From Bosea sp. 124 (GTDB lineage Bacteria; Pseudomonadota; Alphaproteobacteria; Rhizobiales; Beijerinckiaceae): DNA of 64,000 nt. The notes beneath the pieces were generated by a model. The model saw only the letters and a list, made by a program, of their open reading frames with translations. It was not told the origin of the DNA and did no database searches. The stretch covers positions 1,311,001 to 1,375,000 of the forward strand of contig NZ_PZZM01000001.1 of NCBI RefSeq assembly GCF_003046175.1. Reading direction: 5' to 3'. The position numbers and the translations under genes were made by a program. Shown one piece after another: positions 1-7,707 of this stretch (position 1 is the stretch's first letter; each line of letters starts with the position of its first letter).

Positions 1-353
1 ACGACGCCGTGATGGCTGATGCTGCCGGCATGCATGTCCTCACGGACGAGGCCATGGCCGGTCGTGCCATTGGCGAAGGCGGCCTCGCCCGGTGTCGCGA
101 GGATGTCGGAGCCGATGATGGCGGCCCCGTCGGCGCGCGATCTGGCGATCGCCCGCGCCTGCCGACTCGTCGGCAGGTCGTAAGCCTCGAAGCAGCAGGA
201 GAGGAAGTCGATCAGGCAGATCTTGAGCTTGGCCTGGACTTCCTCGCCGAAGCCGGCGGGCTCGGCTGCCAGCGCGGCCCGCGCAAGCATGCGCGTCAGC
301 GAGGCGGCCGGTCCGTGCGACGGTTCTGGCATATCGGCGTGGACAGCGGCCAT
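1..353 (-). CDS. MmgE/PrpD family protein, N-terminal part (cut by window edge)
   Basis: The minus strand from an ATG at 353 reads an uninterrupted frame to the window edge, about 117 residues. It contains the segment FANGTTGHGLVREDMHAGS, typical of the MmgE/PrpD superfamily (2-methylcitrate dehydratase, cis-aconitate decarboxylase and relatives), where this helix carries conserved Asp and His residues near the active site. The stop of the upstream dehydrogenase gene lies about 40 bp away on the same strand, so the two are probably co-transcribed. A second, full-length MmgE/PrpD gene sits at 7708-9075. The exact substrate cannot be read from the sequence. Confidence 0.8.
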   Translation of the reverse strand, partial: MAAVHADMPEPSHGPAASLTRMLARAALAAEPAGFGEEVQAKLKICLIDFLSCCFEAYDLPTSRQARAIARSRADGAAIIGSDILATPGEAAFANGTTGHGLVREDMHAGSISHHGV

Positions 354-392
354 GGCGCGCTCCTTCCGAAACCGGCCTGATCGGGAGCAGGG

Positions 393-1280
393 TCAGCCGC
401 GGATCTCGACCCCGGCCCATTCCTCCAGCACCTTGGCAATGCTGGTGAAATCCGACTGCGCGCCGAACTTCGCCTGCGTCACCGCGAGCATCTGGCGCAC
501 CGCCGCGCCGACCACCATCGGCACGCCCATCGCCTCGGCCTCGTCGACGCAGAGACGCACGTCCTTGTAGGACAAGCCCGTCGCGAAGCCGAAATCGAAG
601 GTGCCCGGCAGGACCGAGCGCGGGAACTTGTCCTCGCTGGCGCTGTTGCGGCCGCTCGACACGTTGATGATGTCGATCAGGACCTTGGCATCGAGCCCGG
701 CCTTGACGCCCATCGCCATCGCCTCGGAGGTGATGACCAGCGCGGCAGCCGCCATCAGGTTGTTGGCGAGCTTGGCGGTCTGGGCCAGACCCGGCTTCTC
801 GCCGGTGAAGAAGATCTTGCCGAAGGTCTTCAGGATCGGCTCGAGTTCGTCGAAGGTCGCCTTCGGGCAGGAGACCATGACGGCGAGCGTGCCGTTGGTC
901 GCGCCCTTGATGCCGCCACTGACCGGGCTGTCGACCGAGATGATGTTCTTCTTCGCCAGGCCTTCGGCGACGACGACCGCAGCGCCCGGGCCCGAGGTCG
1001 AGAGATCGACCATGACGCGGACGCGCTTACCGTCGCTGACGCCATCGGGCCCCAGCGCCACCGCCTTGACGATGTCGGGCGTCGGCAGGCTGACCAGAAC
1101 GATCTCGGCTTCGTCCGCGACCGCCCTCGGCGAAGCCACGACCTTGGCGCCCTTGGCGGCAAGCGCATCGGTCGCCTGCTTCTGGGTGTCGAAAATAACG
1201 AGCTGGTGCCCGGCCTCGATGAGGCGGGAGACCATCGGTCCGCCCATGCGGCCGACGCCAACAAAGCCTAGAACTGCCAT
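393..1280 (-). CDS. NAD-binding beta-hydroxyacid dehydrogenase (3-hydroxyisobutyrate dehydrogenase family)
   Basis: 295 residues. The N-terminal Rossmann motif GFVGVGRMGGPM binds NAD(P). The segment SPVSGGIKGATNGTL matches the substrate-binding loop, and KLANN carries the catalytic Lys of the family that includes tartronate semialdehyde reductase and 3-hydroxyisobutyrate dehydrogenase. The start at 1280 is chosen because GGAG lies 7 bases upstream; a longer reading from 1334 adds a low-complexity stretch not seen in the family. It is followed by the MmgE/PrpD gene on the same strand. A likely role is oxidation or reduction of a short hydroxyacid intermediate made by neighbouring enzymes. Confidence 0.85.
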   Translation of the reverse strand: MAVLGFVGVGRMGGPMVSRLIEAGHQLVIFDTQKQATDALAAKGAKVVASPRAVADEAEIVLVSLPTPDIVKAVALGPDGVSDGKRVRVMVDLSTSGPGAAVVVAEGLAKKNIISVDSPVSGGIKGATNGTLAVMVSCPKATFDELEPILKTFGKIFFTGEKPGLAQTAKLANNLMAAAALVITSEAMAMGVKAGLDAKVLIDIINVSSGRNSASEDKFPRSVLPGTFDFGFATGLSYKDVRLCVDEAEAMGVPMVVGAAVRQMLAVTQAKFGAQSDFTSIAKVLEEWAGVEIRG

Positions 1281-1451
1281 CCCTGATCTCCCTGCGCCGG
1301 ACGCTGCGGCCCCGGCGTCTTCATTCGTTGTCACTACGCTAGCGAAACCGTGCAGCCGGCGGCATCGCCAAGGGTCGAATATCAGTCATGTCGTATCCGT
1401 CATGCCGAGCGCGGGCCGGCCGGCGGTTCGCCTCAGCGGCAACCGTTCCGC

Positions 1452-2381
1452 TCAACGCCCCTTGGGCAGCCAGAGCCCCTGCTCGGTCAGGCTGCGGACC
1501 TCCTGGCGCACCATGGCGACGAGCGAGCGCATCGCGGGCGTGGTCGGGCGCTGGCTGGAGGTCGCGAGGATGAGCTGGCGGGTGATGCCGGGCTCGACGA
1601 TGCGCCAGGCACGCATGCGGCCGGCCTGCACGCGGGCATGCGCCGTCGAATAGGACAGGATGGTGTAGCCGACGCCGTTCTCGACGAGGCCGAGCGTGGA
1701 CGGCATCGCCTCGACCTCGATCTCGACGCGCGGCACGATGCCGGCCTCGCCCAGCATCGAATCAACCAGCATGCGCAGGCCGTGCGGGCGCGCCGGCAGG
1801 ATCAGCGGAATCTCGGAGAGCAGGCGGGCAGTCACGCTTTCGGCGTCCGGCACAATACCGCCCTCGGCCGGGCCGAGCAGGAAGAGTTCGTCGGTCAGCA
1901 GCGGCTCGGCCCGCAGGCTGCCGGTGCGCGGCGCGTTGTAGAGCACCGCGACGTCGATCTTGCCGGTGAGCAGCCATTCCAGCACATGGCCGCTGAAGCC
2001 CTCGATGACGCGCAGCGAGATCAGAGGGAAGGCCTCGCGGAAATGCTGCACCAGCGGCACCGTCAGCACGATGCCGACCGAGGGCGGCAGGCCGATCACG
2101 ATGGTGCCGCGCGGGCTCGACTTCAGCGCCATCACCTCGCTGGCGGCGCGGTCGACCGTCTCGACCAGGTTCTTGGCATACTGGTTCAGGACCTTGCCGG
2201 CCTCGGTCAGGACCGTGCCGCGGCCGTTGCGATAGAACAGCTCGACGCCGAGCTCCTGCTCCAGCGCCTTGATCTGGCGGCTGAGAACCGGCTGGGCGAC
2301 GCCGAGCACGCCGGCCGAGCGCGAGAAGCTGCCGAACTCGGCCAGCGTCGAGAACGCCTTGAGTTGCTTCAGGTCGATCAT
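1452..2381 (-). CDS. LysR-type transcriptional regulator
   Basis: 309 residues. The N-terminal winged helix-turn-helix reads FGSFSRSAGVLGVAQPVLSRQIKALEQ in two contiguous pieces, ending with the usual ELGVELFYRNGRG wing. The remainder fits a LysR effector-binding domain. It is divergent from the SDR gene at 2525, with about 140 bp between them, so that gene and possibly the downstream dehydrogenase pair are plausible targets. The start has a weak AGG upstream. The effector is unknown. Confidence 0.9.
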   Translation of the reverse strand: MIDLKQLKAFSTLAEFGSFSRSAGVLGVAQPVLSRQIKALEQELGVELFYRNGRGTVLTEAGKVLNQYAKNLVETVDRAASEVMALKSSPRGTIVIGLPPSVGIVLTVPLVQHFREAFPLISLRVIEGFSGHVLEWLLTGKIDVAVLYNAPRTGSLRAEPLLTDELFLLGPAEGGIVPDAESVTARLLSEIPLILPARPHGLRMLVDSMLGEAGIVPRVEIEVEAMPSTLGLVENGVGYTILSYSTAHARVQAGRMRAWRIVEPGITRQLILATSSQRPTTPAMRSLVAMVRQEVRSLTEQGLWLPKGR

Positions 2382-2524
2382 CGCCCGCCTGCTCCGAAGC
2401 CAGTTCCGGCATAACAGCTAGCACTCCCGCGACGGCGGACAGTCCGGAGCCGCTGTGGCAGTTTCAGCGCCGAGGAACGTTCACGAGCGGGGCGCCGGAG
2501 GCGAACCCGCCGAAGGAGAGAGAC

Positions 2525-3265
2525 ATGACCGTCGAGAACACCCGCACCGTCCTGCTGACCGGCGCTGCCGGCGGGCTGGGCCGCGCCTTCGCCAAGGCTC
2601 TCGTCGCCAGCGGCCGGCGCGTCATCCTGGTCGACCGCAACAAGGAACGGCTCGAGGAACTTGCGGCCGAGCTTGGGCCCTCGACCTGTCCGATCGTGCT
2701 CGACATCAGCGACGCGGCGGCGGTCGACGCCCTGCCCTCGAAGATCCCGGCCGAATTCCAGCCGGTCGACGTGCTGTTCAACAATGCCGGCCACGACATC
2801 GGCGGACGCACCGCCTTCGCAGAAGGCTCGCCGGATGACTGGACCGCGATCATCGAGACCAATCTGATCGGCCTGATGCGCGTCACCCGCGCCATCCTGC
2901 CGGCGATGATCGCGCGCAACCGCGGCCATGTCCTCAACATCAGCTCGATCAACGCGGTGCGGATCGTCCCCGACATGACCGCCTACAGCACCAGCAAGGC
3001 GGGCGTGCACATGTTCACGCAGACGCTGCGCGGGGAACTGGCGGAGACGGCGCTGCGCGTCACCGAGTTCCAGCCGGGGCTCGCGCGCACCGGCATCATC
3101 GTGACGCGCTATCGCGGCGACACGGAGAAGGAGAAGGCGTATTTCGACCAGTTCAAGATGGCGCTCGACCCCGAGGATGTCGCCCGTTGCGCGCTCTTCG
3201 TGCTCGACCAGCCGCCGCATGTGCAGATCGCCGAGATGATGATGCTGCCGGTCAACCGGTTCTAG
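2525..3265 (+). CDS. SDR family NAD(P)-dependent oxidoreductase
   Basis: 246 residues, typical length for a classical short-chain dehydrogenase. The cofactor motif is TGAAGGLGRA near residue 12, NNAGHD follows, and the catalytic set is Ser (NISSIN), Tyr and Lys in YSTSK. AAGGAG stands 7-8 bases before the ATG. It is divergent from the LysR gene and ends before a strong hairpin at 3302-3328. It probably oxidises a secondary alcohol in the cluster's pathway; the substrate is not identifiable from sequence. Confidence 0.9.
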   Translation: MTVENTRTVLLTGAAGGLGRAFAKALVASGRRVILVDRNKERLEELAAELGPSTCPIVLDISDAAAVDALPSKIPAEFQPVDVLFNNAGHDIGGRTAFAEGSPDDWTAIIETNLIGLMRVTRAILPAMIARNRGHVLNISSINAVRIVPDMTAYSTSKAGVHMFTQTLRGELAETALRVTEFQPGLARTGIIVTRYRGDTEKEKAYFDQFKMALDPEDVARCALFVLDQPPHVQIAEMMMLPVNRF

Positions 3266-3301
3266 CACCCGCTCGAATGCAGGGAGCATGATCGCGAACG
3301 T

Positions 3302-3328
3302 TCCAGCCCCCTTGCATCGGGGGCTGGA
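3302..3328. terminator. Hairpin between convergent genes
   Basis: A perfect 10-bp stem, TCCAGCCCCC with GGGGGCTGGA, and a 7-base loop lie between the stop of the SDR gene (3265) and the stop of the Bug-type gene (3358), which converge. There is no clear U-tract, so it may be a bidirectional structure or a Rho-dependent end rather than a classical intrinsic terminator. Confidence 0.55.
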
Positions 3329-3357
3329 CGATCGTGGCCTTGCTGACCGCTCCCGGA

Positions 3358-4326
3358 TCATTCCGGCTTGACGCCGGCCTTGGCCATCACCGCCGACCAC
3401 TTCTTCAGCTCAAGGCCGAGGAAGTCGGCCAGCGCCTTCGGGGTCGCCTGCTCGCGCGTCACGGGCTCCATGCTGAGATCGGAGAAGCGCTGGATGGTGA
3501 CGGGATCGGCCAGAGCCGTCTGCAATGCCGCCGTCAGCTTGGCGATGACGGGCTCTGGCGTTCCCGCGGGAGCGTAGAGCCCGTACCAGGTCGAGACCTC
3601 GAACCCCGGCAGCCCGGCCTCGTCAGCCGTCGGCAAATTCGGCAGCGTCTTGAGCCGCTTCTTGGTGGTGACGGCATAGGCCTTGATCTTGTCGGCCTGG
3701 ATCAGCGGCGTCGTGCCGGTGGCAGGGTCGCAATAGATATCGATCTGACCCGACATCAGATCGTTGACGACCTGCGAACCGCCCCGATAGGCGACCCAGG
3801 TCAAAGGCTTGCCGAGCGCATCCATGAACAGCACGCCGCACAGATGCGCGGCCGATCCACGGCCGTTGTGACCGAAGGTGACCTTGTCGCCACGGGCCTT
3901 GAGATCGGCGACCAGTTCCTGGAGGTTCTTGGCGGGGTAGTCCGGCCGGCCGACGAGCGTCATCGTGACATCCGTCACGAGCCCGATCGGTGCCAGGTCC
4001 TTCGTGGGGCTGAAGGGCAGCTTGTCGTAAAGGGCGGGCGCCGTGGCAAGGCCGGTGTGCATGAGCAGCACGGTGTAACCGTCCGGAGCGGCCCTGGCGG
4101 CGCGCGCGGTGCCGGTCGTGCCGCCAGCCCCGAGTGCGTTCTCGACGATGACATTCTGGTTGAGCGCCGACTTCATCGCCACACCCAGGAGACGCGCGAT
4201 CGTGTCACCGGGGCCGCCTGCGGCGAAGGGCACGACAATGGTAATCGGTTTGGCACTGGGGAAGTCCTGCGCCACGGAGGCGCTTGCCGCGGCGAGAGCC
4301 GCAGCCATAACAGCGATCTTCAGCAT
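3358..4326 (-). CDS. Bug/TctC family periplasmic solute-binding protein
   Basis: 322 residues with an N-terminal signal peptide (hydrophobic run ending ASVAQD). The body matches the Bug family of tripartite tricarboxylate transporter binding proteins: PITIVVPFAAGGPGDTIARL near the mature N-terminus, then GHNGRGSAAHL and a PTADEAGLPGFE segment. These proteins bind carboxylates in the periplasm. No TctA or TctB membrane genes are present, which is common for orphan Bug proteins. GGGAGGA precedes the ATG. The upstream gene on the same strand is the dehydrogenase at 4431-5396. Confidence 0.9.
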   Translation of the reverse strand: MLKIAVMAAALAAASASVAQDFPSAKPITIVVPFAAGGPGDTIARLLGVAMKSALNQNVIVENALGAGGTTGTARAARAAPDGYTVLLMHTGLATAPALYDKLPFSPTKDLAPIGLVTDVTMTLVGRPDYPAKNLQELVADLKARGDKVTFGHNGRGSAAHLCGVLFMDALGKPLTWVAYRGGSQVVNDLMSGQIDIYCDPATGTTPLIQADKIKAYAVTTKKRLKTLPNLPTADEAGLPGFEVSTWYGLYAPAGTPEPVIAKLTAALQTALADPVTIQRFSDLSMEPVTREQATPKALADFLGLELKKWSAVMAKAGVKPE

Positions 4327-4352
4327 CCTATCCTCCCGTTGCAGCCCCCCGC

Positions 4353-4470
4353 GCCTCAGCCGGCAGCGGTCTTCATGGATTTCGAGAAAGCGGCGATATC
4401 CGCCTCAGCCGGCGGCGGTCTTCTTGCGCCTCAGCCGGCGGCGGTCTTCCTGGGTTTCGAAAACGGATCG
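4353..4470. repeat. Three tandem copies of the 3' tail of the upstream dehydrogenase gene
   Basis: A 22-bp unit occurs at 4353-4374, 4402-4423 and 4428-4449; the first copy differs at one base. On the minus strand each copy encodes KTAAG followed by TGA. The copy at 4428-4449 is the real C-terminus of the dehydrogenase gene, and the other two lie after its stop. Homology extends about 20 bp beyond copies 1 and 3 (a TTTCGA-containing stretch), so the array looks like duplication of the gene's end. Confidence 0.8.
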
Positions 4471-5396
4471 ACCTCCTGCTGGGAGGTCGGCTTGTAGGGG
4501 ATCTCGGCCGGCAGGCCGGCGAGTTCGCGGATGACCGGATAGATCGCGGTGTAGTCCTGGGCACCGCGCCCGAGCGAGCGTGCGACGGAATAGCTCTGCA
4601 GCGCCGCTGCCCCCATGAAGACCGGGACGTGGTTGCGTGCGGCGAGTTCGATCGCGAGGCCGAGATCCTTATGGGCGAGATCGACCTGGAAACCGGCCGA
4701 GAGATCGCCGCGCAGCACCTTGTTGGGATAGGTGATGCTCATATGGCCGAGGCCGGCGATGGTGCCGCGCATGACGTCGAGCGCGAGCTCGATGGTGATG
4801 CCCGCCGCTTCCGCCAGCGTCAGCGCCTCGGCGGTGAGGGCATTGAGCGAGATGCCCATGAAGTTGTTGACGATCTTGGCGCGCGAACCGCCACCGAGCG
4901 CACCGCAATCGACCGTCTGGCTGCCCATGACGTCGAAGGCGAACTGCGCCTTGCGAATGTTCTCCGGCTCGCCACTGGCGAGGATCAGGAGGGCACCGCG
5001 CCTGGCCTCGATCGCCGAGCGGCCGACCGGCGCATCGAGCATGCGCAGGCCGCGCGCCTTCATGTCTGCGGCGAGAGCATCGGTCTCCTGCGGCAGGATC
5101 GTCGACATGTTGATGAAGACGGCATCCTTGCCGAGCGTGTCACTGATGCCGAGCGGACCGAGCAGAGCGCCGCGGACATGCGAGGCGTTGGGCAGCATGG
5201 CGATGACGATGTCAGCCCCGTCCGCCGCCGCGGCCGCCGAGGCCGCGATGCTTCCGCCCGAGGCGGAGAGCGCCTGGCAGGCCCTGGGGGCCAGGTCGAA
5301 GCCCGTGACCCTGAAGCCGGCCGAGACGAGATTCTCGGCCATGGGCAACCCCATCGTGCCCAGTCCGACGAAGCCGATCCGCTTCTCTTGTGCCAT
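4431..5396 (-). CDS. NAD(P)-dependent beta-hydroxyacid dehydrogenase (HIBADH/YihU-like)
   Basis: 321 residues. The Rossmann motif GFVGLGTMGLPM lies at the N-terminus and KIVNN carries the catalytic Lys. The substrate loop DAPVGRSAIEARRG resembles the DxPVGR form of sulfolactaldehyde and 4-hydroxybutyrate reductases rather than the SPVSGG form of the paralogue at 393-1280. ATG at 5396 is preferred (GGGAG 8 bases upstream) over an in-frame GTG at 5405. Its last codons lie inside the tail repeat at 4353-4470. It sits between the CMD-like gene and the Bug-type gene on one strand, probably one operon. Confidence 0.85.
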   Translation of the reverse strand: MAQEKRIGFVGLGTMGLPMAENLVSAGFRVTGFDLAPRACQALSASGGSIAASAAAAADGADIVIAMLPNASHVRGALLGPLGISDTLGKDAVFINMSTILPQETDALAADMKARGLRMLDAPVGRSAIEARRGALLILASGEPENIRKAQFAFDVMGSQTVDCGALGGGSRAKIVNNFMGISLNALTAEALTLAEAAGITIELALDVMRGTIAGLGHMSITYPNKVLRGDLSAGFQVDLAHKDLGLAIELAARNHVPVFMGAAALQSYSVARSLGRGAQDYTAIYPVIRELAGLPAEIPYKPTSQQEVDPFSKPRKTAAG

Positions 5397-5430
5397 CGCG
5401 TTCACTCCCGTCGTTTTTTCCGGGACCGCT

Positions 5431-5832
5431 TCAGCGGCCCTCGTCGATGTCCTTGAAGACCTCGACCGCGACCTTCATGCAGTCGAGCGCGGCCGGCACG
5501 CCGCAGTAGATCGCCGCCTGCAGCACGATCTCTTGGATCTCCTCGCGGGTGACGCCGTTGTTGAGCGCGCCGCGGACATGGAGCCGGATCTCGTGGGGGC
5601 GGTTCAGCGCGGTGAGGAAGGCGAGGTTGAGGAAGCTGCGGGTGCGCCGGTCGAGCCCCGGACGGCCCCAGACCTCGCCCCAGCACCATTCGGTGACGAG
5701 CTTCTGCAGTGGCGCCGTCATGTCGGTCGCGCCCTGCACGGACTTGTCGACATAAGCCGAGCCCAGCACCTCGCGGCGGATCTCGAGGCCTTTCTGGAAC
5801 TGCTCACCTTGGAATTCCGGGCGGGTCGTCAT
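5431..5832 (-). CDS. Carboxymuconolactone decarboxylase (CMD) family protein
   Basis: 133 residues, about the length of PcaC-type proteins. Conserved features are RTRSFLNLAFLTALNRPHEIRLHVRG split over two stretches, followed by GVTREEIQEIVLQAAIYCGVPAALD, the usual all-alpha CMD core. ATG at 5832 is chosen because the reading upstream of it is Arg- and Cys-rich and unlike the family. The family includes 4-carboxymuconolactone decarboxylase and several unrelated-function homologues, so the reaction is not fixed. First gene of the leftward operon; it diverges from the metallohydrolase at 6014. Confidence 0.85.
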   Translation of the reverse strand: MTTRPEFQGEQFQKGLEIRREVLGSAYVDKSVQGATDMTAPLQKLVTEWCWGEVWGRPGLDRRTRSFLNLAFLTALNRPHEIRLHVRGALNNGVTREEIQEIVLQAAIYCGVPAALDCMKVAVEVFKDIDEGR

Positions 5833-5918
5833 GAGGGCTATCCTGTCTGGGCTGGTCCGGCATGTCGGGCAGCGGCGGCGTCTGCCGCCATGCATAAGGC
5901 AGAGATCGGCCGAGCGTC

Positions 5919-5931
5919 AATTATTGTATGA
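5919..5931. promoter_or_regulatory. Candidate GntR-family operator, divergent promoter region
   Basis: This 13-mer lies in the AT-rich divergent spacer between the CMD-like gene and the metallohydrolase. The 11 bases 5922-5932 (TATTGTATGAT) are identical to 11209-11219, in front of the TRAP genes. The second site is a near-palindrome, and a GntR gene is close by at 12622, so both may be its operators. This is inference from a shared word only. Confidence 0.45.
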
Positions 5932-6013
5932 TGGTATTATTGTGTGCTGATATGAAGTCCGCGCGGCGATGCGGAGACAGCGCCAGCGGCGATGACGGGA
6001 GGAGAAGGCCAGA

Positions 6014-6847
6014 ATGACGACGACGCAGCCTAACCGGGCCGGCGCGCCCGAGCCCTTCGCGCTCTATGCGCTGCGCTATGCCAACCATGGCGGGCGCAAG
6101 GCCTGGGACAACATGATCGGCGGCGACCCGCATGAGGCGGGCTCGGATCTCGATTACTTCGTCTGGGTGGCGCAGCGCTCCGACCGGACCTTCGTCATCG
6201 ACACCGGCTTCGACACCGAGCAGGCCGTCGCCCGCAAGCGCGACCTGATCCGCAAGCCGCATGAGGCGCTCGCCCTGATCGGCATCGACGCCGCGAAGGT
6301 GGACGAGGTGATCCTGACCCATCTGCACTACGACCATGCCGGCACGCTCAGCGCGTTTCCGCGGGCCTGCTTCCATGTCCAGGATTCGGAGGCCGCCTAT
6401 GCCACCGGGCGCTGCATGTGCCACGGCTTCCTGCGCCACCCCTTCCATGTCGAGGACGTGGTCTCGTTCGTGCGGCATGTCTATGCGGGCCGCGTCGCCT
6501 TCCATGACGGCACCGTCGAACTGGCGGACGGCCTGACGCTGCATCGCACCGGCGGGCATTCGGGCGGGCTTCAGGTGGTGCGGGTCTGGACCAAGCGCGG
6601 CTGGGTCGTGATCGCGTCGGACGCCTCGCATCTCTACATGAACATGCAGAAAGGCCTGCCCTTCCCGGCCGTGCACGACGCCGGCGCGATGATGGAGGGC
6701 TACCGCACGATCAACCGGCTGGCCGATTCGCCGCAGCATGTCGTGCCGGGCCATGATCCGCTGGTGATGGCGATCTATCCCCCGGTTTCGGCAGAGCTCG
6801 CCGGCATCGCGGTCAGGCTCGACGAGACACCGAAGGAGCTGCCATGA
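6014..6847 (+). CDS. MBL-fold metallohydrolase, N-acyl homoserine lactonase-like
   Basis: 277 residues. The zinc-binding motif HLHYDH is at residues 103-108, followed by GGHSGG, SDASH and PGHDP, which supply the remaining metal ligands of a metallo-beta-lactamase-fold lactonase of the AttM/AhlD group. A strong GGGAGGAGAAGG ribosome site precedes the ATG. It overlaps the next gene by 4 bp (ATGA). In a catabolic cluster it more likely opens a pathway lactone than quenches quorum signals, but the sequence cannot decide between these. Confidence 0.85.
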   Translation: MTTTQPNRAGAPEPFALYALRYANHGGRKAWDNMIGGDPHEAGSDLDYFVWVAQRSDRTFVIDTGFDTEQAVARKRDLIRKPHEALALIGIDAAKVDEVILTHLHYDHAGTLSAFPRACFHVQDSEAAYATGRCMCHGFLRHPFHVEDVVSFVRHVYAGRVAFHDGTVELADGLTLHRTGGHSGGLQVVRVWTKRGWVVIASDASHLYMNMQKGLPFPAVHDAGAMMEGYRTINRLADSPQHVVPGHDPLVMAIYPPVSAELAGIAVRLDETPKELP

Positions 6848-7638
6848 CCGGCGCGATGCTGGCGGGGCGGCACGCGCTCGTCACCGGCTCGGTCGCAGGG
6901 CTTGGCTATGCAATGGCGCGCGGGCTGGCGCTGCAGGGGGCGGCGGTCACCCTGAACGGCCTCGCCGCGCCTGGCGTCGGCGAGGCCGCCGCAGCCGCGC
7001 TCGCCGTAGAGGCGGGCGTTCCGGTCGCGTTCGACGGCGCCGACCTGAGCCAGGTCCCACAGATCGAGGCGATGATGGAGGTCGCTGAGAAGCGCTCCGG
7101 GCCGGTCGATATCCTGGTCAACAATGCGGTGATCCGGCATTTTCAGCCGATCGAGAGCTTCACCGCTGTGCAGTGGGACGCGTCGCTGGCGGTCAACCTG
7201 TCGGCCGCCTTCCATGCCGTGCGCCTCGCACTGCCCGGCATGAAGGCGAAGGGCTGGGGCCGGATCGTCAACCTGTCCTCGATCTATGGTGCGCGCGGGG
7301 CCGAGAATCGCATCGACTACGTCACCACCAAGACGGCGCTGCTCGGCATGACGCGCGCGATCGCGATCGAGACGGCGCGCACCGGCATCACCTGCAACGC
7401 GCTCTGCCCCGGCACCGTGCCCTCGCCCGCGATCCTCGACCGCATCGCCGGCATCGCGCGCGAGCAGGGCGTCAGCGAAGCGCTGGCGGCGCAGGACTAT
7501 ATCGCGCCCCGCCACCCGACCGAGCGCTTCGTCGCGCTGGAGAGCGTCGCGGCCATGCTCGTCCTCCTGTGCGGCCCGGCCGGGCAGGACATCACCGGCA
7601 CGACGCTGCCGATCGACGGAGGCTGGCAGGCGCGCTGA
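6844..7638 (+). CDS. SDR family oxidoreductase
   Basis: 264 residues. The N-terminal TGSVAGLGYAMA replaces the usual TGxxxGIG, NNAVIRHFQ matches the NNAG region, and catalytic Ser (NLSSIYG), Tyr and Lys (YVTTK) are in place. The C-terminal ITGTTLPIDGGW is typical of 3-hydroxybutyrate-dehydrogenase-like SDRs. It is translationally coupled to the lactonase-like gene by a 4-bp overlap, so a hydroxyacid freed by lactone opening is a reasonable substrate class (inference). Confidence 0.9.
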   Translation: MTGAMLAGRHALVTGSVAGLGYAMARGLALQGAAVTLNGLAAPGVGEAAAAALAVEAGVPVAFDGADLSQVPQIEAMMEVAEKRSGPVDILVNNAVIRHFQPIESFTAVQWDASLAVNLSAAFHAVRLALPGMKAKGWGRIVNLSSIYGARGAENRIDYVTTKTALLGMTRAIAIETARTGITCNALCPGTVPSPAILDRIAGIAREQGVSEALAAQDYIAPRHPTERFVALESVAAMLVLLCGPAGQDITGTTLPIDGGWQAR

Positions 7639-7658
7639 GACGCTCTGCTCTTTGGTTT

Positions 7659-7707
7659 CGCATCGGCATTTTCCGAAAATCGCATTCCACTTTTTCGGGC
7701 CGATGCG
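7659..7707. terminator. Large inverted repeat between convergent genes
   Basis: CGCATCGGC at 7659-7667 pairs with GCCGATGCG-type bases at 7699-7707, and CCGAAAA at 7673-7679 pairs with TTTTCGG at 7692-7698. It lies between the convergent SDR gene (stop 7638) and the MmgE/PrpD gene (stop at 7708). A hairpin of this kind would serve both directions; sequences like this also occur as repeated extragenic elements in related genomes. Confidence 0.6.
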
